Below are positions 57,215-64,000 of a stretch of DNA of 64,000 nucleotides, piece by piece. Below the pieces are notes generated by a model. That model was given only the letters and a program-made list of their open reading frames with translations, was not told the DNA's origin and made no database searches. Both the position numbers and the translations under genes were made by a program. Source of the stretch: Otatea glauca (Eukaryota > Streptophyta > Magnoliopsida > Poales > Poaceae); assembly GCA_036346275.1 (NCBI GenBank), contig CM070730.1:41400918-41464917 (forward strand), given 5' to 3'. Positions within the stretch are counted from its first letter, which is position 1, and each line of letters opens with the position of its first letter.

Positions 57215-60200
57215 ATGGTGAATACTCGAGGGAACAACGGTGCTTCAAGAAGTGGACTGCGCCAGAATGACAACCCCAATGACGGAGGCAGCCCTCAACC
57301 ACCGCCAGTCGACATGCAGAATCTGGGAGCGTTTCTTGCCGCGCAGACTCAACTGATGCAGACTATGATGCAGCAGATGACCAACGCAGCGACAACCAAC
57401 AACAACCATGCAGCTCAGAACAACAATGGTGGACCTCGACCTTACTCCAAACTGTCAGATTTCATGAGGACTTGGCAACCAACTTTTTCAGGAAATGTGA
57501 ACCCTTTGGAAGCTGACGACTGGCTTAGGACTATTGAGAAGAAGCTGCACATCACGCAGTGTGAAGGCAATGAGAAGGTGCTCTACGCTTCTCATGAACT
57601 GGAAGGAACCGCTGCAGAATGGCGGGAAAATTATTGTGCCGCACAAAGAACCCCGCAAGAGATTACTTGGGAGGAGTTCACTACCGCTTTCCGCCAATAC
57701 CATGTTCCAGAGGGAATGATGGATCTCAAGAAGGAGGAGTTCACTACCGCTTTCCGCCAATACCATGTTCCAGAGGGAATGATGGATCTCAAGAAGGAAG
57801 AGTTCAGGGCTCTGAAACAAGGAGGCCAACCCGTGGCCGAGTATCTGAATAAATTTACCCAATTAGCTGGCTATGCCCTTGAAGACGTAGCGACAGATAA
57901 AACTAGACAGTCTCGTTTCATGAAGGGACTGAATTCAGGACTGCAGGTGGGACTGATCACCCACAATTTTTCCAGATTTTCAGGCGCTAGTTAATAAGGC
58001 TTTGATCCTAGAGGATAAGCGCAAAGAGCTGGGTGAAAACCGTAAGCGCTTGATGACTAATCAGGGTGGACGTCCAAACCATCTACGTTTGAGAATGTCA
58101 CCACAGCAGTTTGCCAGATTCCAACCGCCAGCCGTGAATAAGACATCAACCCCGACTCGCCACGCCAATCGTAACTTTCGGACACCAAAGACAGGCAACA
58201 ATGCACCGGCAGGAGTCGCGATCTGCAGTGAAAAGATGCTATACATGCAATGAGCCAGGGCACTTTTCTAATAGGTGTCCACAGAAGGGAGGCATCACGT
58301 CAGTTCGTTTCAACTTGAGGACAACACCTGCCAAGGCACCAACCTCAGGAGGAAATCGTGCGCCAGGTCAAGCTGGAGCAACACCGCAATCAATAGTGCG
58401 TGGGAGGATCAACCATATCACCGCAGATGGAGCTCAGGAGGCTACAGACGTCGTACTGGGTAAGTTTCTGGTTAACTCAGTACCCGCTACAGTTTTGTTT
58501 GATTCTGGAGCTTCGCATTCGTTTGTTTCTCAAAGTTTTGCAAACAAGAATGGATTTAAAGTGGTGAATCTTAAGTGTGTGCTCTTAGTCCAAGCCCCAG
58601 GATCTGAGCTTAGATCTAGCCTTGGGTGTTTGGGAGCTAAGTTGCTTATGGATGGGATAGAATTTCTAGCGAATCTTATCTTGATAGATGCGCAATCCCT
58701 AGACGTTATCCTTGGAATGGATTGGCTGTCTAAGCATAGGGCCGTTTTGGATTGTGGCCGAAGGATTGTAACTTTGGAAGGCCCTAGTGGCAAGAAAGTA
58801 GAATTTCACGCAACTGCAGTTCGAGATGGGCAGTTAGTGGTCAACAGCATGAAAGCCATCAGCATGGAAGATGTGCCAGTAGTCAGAGAATACCCGGACG
58901 TGTTTTCGGAAGATTTACGGGGCCGCGGATCGCGATATCGAGTTTGTTATCGAGTTAGCACCAGGTACAATACCGATATCAAAGAGACCATATCGGATGC
59001 CTACCGATGAGTTGGTGGAAATGAAAAAGCAGATCGAGGAACTGCAAGAGAAAGGTTTCATTAGACCTAGTTCATCACCATGGGGAGCACCGGTTTTGTT
59101 TGTTCGTAAGAAGGATGGAAGTCTTAGGATGTGCATTGATTATCGTGCACTTAATGAAGTAACGATCAAGAACAAGTATCCGTTGCCCAGGATCGATGAT
59201 TTATTTGATCAGTTAAGAGGAGCTAGAGTTTTCTCCAAGATAGATCTTCGTTCGGGATACCATCAGTTGAAGATCCGAGCGGAGGATGTGCCTAAGACTG
59301 CGTTTTCGACGCGATATGGACATTATGAGTTCACAGTCATGTCATTTGGATTGACAAATGCCCCAGCATATTTCATGAACATGATGAATAAGGTTTTCAT
59401 GGAATATTTGGATAAGTTTGTTGTAGTCTTTATAGACGATATCTTGGTGTACTCAGAGACAGAGGAAGAGCATGCAAAACATCTGAGGAAGGTTTTAGAG
59501 AGGCTGCGAGAGCATCAGCTGTATGCTAAGTTTAGCAAGTGTGAGTTTTGGAAGGAGAAAGTCGAATTCCTTGGTCATGTAATGACTACTAAAGGTGTGG
59601 CAGTCGACCCAAGCAAAGTGGACGCAGTGTTGCATTGGGAGCAACCGAAGTCTGTTACTCAGATCCGTAGTTTTCTGGGAATGGCGGGATACTACCGTCT
59701 GTTCATAGAAGGATTCTCAACAATTGCTAAACCCCTTACGCAATTGTTGAAGAAAGAAAAGAAGTTTGCATGGACGTCAGAGTGCGAGAAGAGTTTCATG
59801 GAACTGAAGAAGCGTTTGACGACAGCCCCCATGTTAGTGTTGCCAGATGTGCAGAATGGATTTGATATCTATTGCGATGCTTCAAAGCAAGGCCTGGGGT
59901 GTGTGTTAATGCAAGAAGGCAAAGTCGTTGCTTATGCGTCGAGACAGTTAAGACCGCATGAAGTGAATCACCCAACACATGATTTTGAGTTAGCTGCCGT
60001 AGTGCATGCTTTGAAGATATGGCGCCATTATCTCATAGGAAATAGATGTGAGATATATACAGACCATAAGAGCCTGAAATACATATTCACCCAAGCAGAT
60101 CTTAATATGAGACAGTGAAGGTGGCTAGAGCTAATTAAGGATTATAATGTGGGAATTCATTATCATCCCGGAAAAGCCAATGTGGTAGCAGATGCTCTGA

Positions 60201-61757
60201 GCCGAAAGAGCCATAGCGCGAATACATTGACCATGGAAGATCAACCAGAGCTATGTAAGGAGTTTCAGAAGCTAAGGTTGGAAGTTGTGCCGCAAGGAAT
60301 GGTAGCCGCACTGGAAGTAAAGCCAACACTGGAGGATTAGATTAGAGAAGGCCAGAAAGATGACGATAAAATTTCTAAGATCAAGGCTAAAAAGGAGGAA
60401 GGCCTAGCCGTGGATTTCACTCTAGACAAGCAAGGAACCATGTTCTGCAAAGGCTGAATTTGTGTGCCGGATAAAAAGGAGCTGAAACAGCTGATTCTTG
60501 AAGAAGCTCACGATTCCAAGTACTCAATTCATCCAGGAAGTGCTAAGATGTACCAGGATTTGAAGGAGATTTTGGTGGCCTAATATGAAGCGTGAAGTAG
60601 CTGAGCATGTGGCTTTATGTGATGTATGTCAGAGGGTAAAGTCCATGCATCAAAGACCAGCTGGCTTGTTGCAACCGTTGAAAATTCCGGAATGGAAGTG
60701 GGAGGAAATCGGAATGGATTTTATCACCGGTTTACCTAAGACTCAGAGAGGTTACGATTCCATTTGGGTTATTGTGGATCGTCTAACCAAGGTCGCTCAT
60801 TTTATCCCGGTAAAGACCACTTACTCGGGAGATCGTTTAGCAGAGCTGTATATGTCAAGGATTGTATGTTTGCATGGAGTGCCCAAAAAGATTGTGTCAG
60901 ACAGAGGAACCCAATCCACCTCAAGGTTTTGGAACAAGTTGCATGAAGCAATGGGGACTCATTTGAATTTTAGTACAGCATATCACCCACAGACAGATGG
61001 TCAGACTGAAAGAGTAAATCAGATTTTAGAGGATATGTTGAGAGCCTGTGCTTTAGCTTATGCTACATCTTGGGATAAGTGTTTGCCATATGCAGAATTC
61101 AGTTACAATAATAGTTATCAAGCTAGCTTGCAGATGTCGCCATTTGAGGTGTTGTATGGACGTGCTTGTTGTACTCCGTTGAATTGGAATGAAATAGGAG
61201 AGCGTCTGGTGTTTGGGCCAGATATCCTCGAAGAGGCAGAAAGTCAAGTTGAAATGATCAGAGAGAGGTTGAAGATAGCACAGTCAAGACAGAAAAGTTA
61301 CGCGGATAACCGTCGTCGAGATTTGAGCTTCGAGCCAGAAGATTATGTGTATCTCAGAGTTATCCGTCTTAAGGGCGTTAAAAGATTTCACGTTAAAGGG
61401 AAGCTTGCACCAAGATATATTGGTTCGTTCAAGATTCTGAGCCGTCGAGGAGAAGTAGCTTATCAGTTAGAGTTGCCTCAGTCCTTGGCAGGAGTGCATG
61501 ATGTATTCCATGTGTCGCAGCTCAAGAAATGTCTCAGAGTGCCAACAGAGCAAACCCCGTTGGATGCAATAGAGTTGCAAGAAGATTTGACTTACAAAGA
61601 GCAACCGGACAGAATTTTGGATGTTATGGAGCGCAAGACCAGAAACAAGTCTATTCGCTTTTGCAGAGTTCAGTGGAGCAATCATTCTGAAAGTGAAACA
61701 ACATGGGAGCGCGAAGAAGATTTGAAGTCGGAATTTCCGAACCTATTCTCTAGTTAG
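57215..61757 (+). pseudogene. Tekay gag-pol polyprotein with few disabling changes
   Basis: Start MVNTRGNNGASRSG. Gag to 57990, with a 21-residue tandem duplication; zinc knuckle CYTCNEPGHFSNRC (58230); protease FDSGASHSF (58500); RT from 58940 (ELAPGT, FIRPSSSPWGAPVLFVRKKD, MSFGLTNAPAYFM, FIDDILVYSETEEEHAKHLR); RNase H IYCDASKQGLGCVLMQEGKV (59870) and TDHKSLKYIFTQADL (60060); integrase zinc region (HDSKYSIHPG...CDVCQR, 60510-60640), catalytic Asp/Asp/Glu in GMDFITGLP (60715), VSDRGTQ (60895) and DGQTERVNQ (60998); C-terminal chromodomain-like IRFCRVQWSNHSESETTWER (61660). Breaks: frameshifts near 57970, 58215 and 58925; stops at 60116, 60338, 60455 and 60583-60592. Several stops look like C-to-T changes (CGA to TGA), as expected from cytosine methylation. 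Confidence 0.93.
57671..57796 (+). repeat. 63-bp in-frame tandem duplication in gag
   Basis: Two exact copies of the block coding EEFTTAFRQYHVPEGMMDLK-K (57671-57733 and 57734-57796). The minus-strand copy (around 8545-8460) has one. Confidence 0.93.
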
Positions 61758-61785
61758 CCCTGAATCTCGGGGTCGAGATTCTGTT

Positions 61786-61797
61786 AAGGGGGGGAGG
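61786..61797 (+). other. Polypurine tract of plus-strand Tekay
   Basis: TTAAGGGGGGGGAGGTTTG ahead of TGTAACATCCC. Confidence 0.85.
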
Positions 61798-61799
61798 TT

Positions 61800-64000
61800 T
61801 GTAACATCCCAAAATTTGTTCAAATATTATTTTATTGCTTAAATGTGCATTTATGATTTTCTGGAATTTATTTGGATTTTTCTGGATTTATTTGATTTAA
61901 TTTCAAATTAAGAATATTAACCTTTTATTCAAATCTATTTAAATCTGTGCAAAGTAAAAATAAAGTTTTACCAAAAATATTTTATTTAAGTCCAGAATGT
62001 CTCAAAGTATTTTTAGGAATTTTCTGGGATTTTTCCTGATAATTTATTTGCATAAAACCAATTAAGTGAATTTCTAGAATTATTTAAATTAATAAAGTTT
62101 TAAAATCCTTTTGAACAGTATTGGGCCGAAGCCCAATACTGTGCGCGTGAAGCCCGCTTCGCGCGCCCACCACGGCGAGGTCGTCGTCGGAAACCCTAGC
62201 CCGTAGCCGTTTGATTTCAATCCAGTAGCCCGGAGATCGCCACGTGAGTGTTCGCGTCTTGGCCGTCAGATCAACATCGGGCGGTGCCGTTCGCATCGTA
62301 CCGATTCGGGAAGGGAAAGATCGCGCCGTTAGTTTTGGAAAGATCGGTTGGGATCGTATCATCCCGGGAGTGATCCTGGCCATTGGTAGCAGATCGGGTG
62401 GCTGGGGGTTGTCGTGTTCGCGAAGGACTCGGAGTCCGCCGCCGATACGCCTCCGCCGCCGGTAGGATCTAGGGTTCCCTTTTGAGTGCGTTTGCCGAGG
62501 CTATAAAAGGGAGGGGTAGATGCCCGAGGTTCTTCGTCAGCCGCCGCGCAATTTGGTCGGACCCGTTTGGCGAGTAACGTCGTGGTGAGCGCAAGAAAGC
62601 TCGTCGGAGTCGAAGCTTGTAGCCGCCGTGGTTTTTGCCGTGGATCGTTGCTGTCAAGCTGTTCTCCGCCGCGTTGGTTCCAGATCTGGGTTCACCGAGG
62701 AGCTTCGCGTCGAATCGGTAAGGTTTCATCGCTGGATCGTCGTCGGAACGCCGTCGGGTTCGTCGTCTTCTCCGAGTCCGTCAATGGCGCCGCCGCGTGA
62801 AGCTCGTCGTCGCCAGCCGTGCCCTTCGCCGTTGGATCTGATCGGACGAACCGAGACGTAGCCACGTGCTTCCTTGCCGTAGCCGTCCGATGGGATTTGG
62901 TTGCACCAGATTGCGCTGTCGCCGCAACCAGTCGTGTGCAGCCGCGTGTTGGGTGCAGGCGCTGAGGCGTCGTGGACCGGGTCTACGATAGACCAGAGGC
63001 GGTCCCGTGGACCGGGTCTTTGCACCGAGATGCGTGGCAACACCTGATTGGTTCAGGTCTGGGCTGACGCCAGCATGACGTCATGATGACGCAATAAACC
63101 TGTTTTCAGTTTAAAAATAAATCTGTTAATTATGATTTTCTAATTTTTGATATTTCAGTATTTATTTCAAACTTCAAAAGGCTATATCTTTTGCATCGTA
63201 ACTCGGATTTGAGCTATTCAAATTTCTAAAAATTTATAAAATTTAGATCTATTTAATGGTGAATTTTATTTGATTTTTCGAGTTCATTTCCACTCTGTTT
63301 TGGTATTTATTTGCTTTTATCCTTCGGTACGCGTAGACGTTGAATTGTGCGACGCTTCGGAGGAAGATCCAGCAACTCAAGAGCAAGCTTCATCTCTAGA
63401 TCAGGACCTATTCCAAGGCAAGTTGTGCTTTGATCATGTTGAACCCTTGTTTATAAAATTGCTATAATTGTTTTACCCTATTGCATATTATTTCAAGTAT
63501 ACAATTGTTTCAAATTAAATTGGGCTTAGCTAATATACCAGATTGATTTATACCCTACCTTGTCATTGTATGCCATGATCTATTGTCACCCTAGAATGGT
63601 TCAATATAGTTGGTTAGTAATTATAATCAACATGGGATGGTTAGTCCGCATTAGTTGCTTAGGCATGGCACGTCATCACATGTGTTGGAATCATTGATAA
63701 TTAATCTTGATTAATGGAATATGGAACAATGTTATGAACTTGTGTGTCATGTGGGATCACACGATGAGATTGAGTTGTTGTGGCGAGTCATGTCACGCAA
63801 CGATGTTGAATTGTTGATAGCACGTGGTGCTTGGTAATCAACTGGGTGATAATCATTTAGATTGGGGCAAGTGACAAGGGGCGAGGATGCCAAGGTGGGC
63901 CCGATGGGCAGAGGGTATGTGGATGTCTTGCCTTGATCACTCTAAGAACTTAACCTTGCAAGCCTTTGACCTGAGTCAATCATGCAACCACATGTCTGGT
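61800..64000 (+). repeat. 3' LTR of plus-strand Tekay, truncated by window
   Basis: Starts TGTAACATCCC and aligns along its length with the solo LTR 52786-55941; about 950 bp remain outside. TATA at 62502, hairpin at 62115-62142, TGACGTCA at 63077. Confidence 0.95.
63270..63467 (+). CDS. Small ORF in Tekay 3' LTR
   Basis: 65 residues: MIFRVHFHSVLVFICFYPS then RVDVELCDASEEDPATQEQ and KLCFDHVEPLFIKLL. Same frame preserved as at 54259-54456. Confidence 0.3.
   Translation: MIFRVHFHSVLVFICFYPSVRVDVELCDASEEDPATQEQASSLDQDLFQGKLCFDHVEPLFIKLL

Larger units (their letters stand above)
57003..64000 (+). mobile_element. Tekay element lacking 5' LTR, 3' LTR runs off window
   Basis: Leader homology starts at about 57003 (TTGACGTTAAGGTTTCG, matching the minus strand at 9190-9210). 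Gag-pol runs 57215-61757, the PPT is at 61786-61797 and the 3' LTR begins at 61800. The 5' LTR, PBS and first 600 bp of leader are missing and Tat pol abuts directly, pointing to an illegitimate deletion. Confidence 0.9.

Overview
The window looks like heterochromatic DNA from a grass (Poaceae) nuclear genome. No intact host gene is visible. Almost all of it is nested transposable elements: Ty3/gypsy retrotransposons of the Tekay (chromovirus) and Tat lineages, Ty1/copia fragments, and a dense run of CACTA (En/Spm) DNA transposons. The grass assignment rests on the element types, intron and codon style, and captured plant gene pieces. I cannot name the species.

Layout: (1) 1-14480 is a minus-strand Ty1/copia element split by an 11.5 kb minus-strand Tekay element (1438-12936, LTRs about 3.1 kb). 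(2) 15381-20138 is the right-hand part of a CACTA element coding for a transposase-associated protein fused to a Ulp1-type SUMO protease; a 1.35 kb solo copia LTR interrupts its coding sequence. (3) 20925-27708 is a complete CACTA (16-bp TIRs, CCA target duplication) with another Ulp1-type ORF but no recognisable TNP2 transposase. (4) 28402-33575 is a gene-capturing CACTA (ATT target duplication) carrying pieces of a 5'-nucleotidase (NT5DC/HAD) gene and a KUP/HAK potassium transporter gene. (5) 33708-39628 is a CACTA with a broken TNP2 transposase, lacking its right end. (6) 39629-42112 is a diverged Tekay-type solo LTR, followed by a 1.45 kb non-coding LTR element (42134-43578) containing tandem hairpins, then a 1.25 kb non-autonomous CACTA (43877-45127, ACA duplication). 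(7) 45128-46315 holds one exon remnant of a nucleobase-ascorbate transporter. (8) 46316-57002 is a minus-strand Tat-lineage gypsy element with a second (archaeal-type) RNase H and an antisense plant-mobile-domain ORF; a solo Tekay LTR (52786-55941, perfect TTGAC duplication) sits in its reverse transcriptase. (9) 57003-64000 is a plus-strand Tekay element without its 5' LTR, running off the window inside its 3' LTR.

The genes do not form a pathway; they are the replication machinery of parasitic elements, mostly broken. The CACTA pieces fit one family: the left end of element 4 matches that of element 5 (TNP2), and its right end matches that of element 2 (Ulp1 ORF). An autonomous member would probably carry both genes, and element 4 has its interior replaced by host gene pieces.

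The most unusual signals not explained by standard annotation are: an AGCCGAT-type word packed through the whole Tat element, coding and non-coding, but absent from the LTR nested in it; five tandem hairpins with covarying stems in the non-coding LTR element; a conserved acidic peptide segment inside Tekay-type LTRs; and long hairpins inside CACTA elements. All counts and alignments were made by eye.
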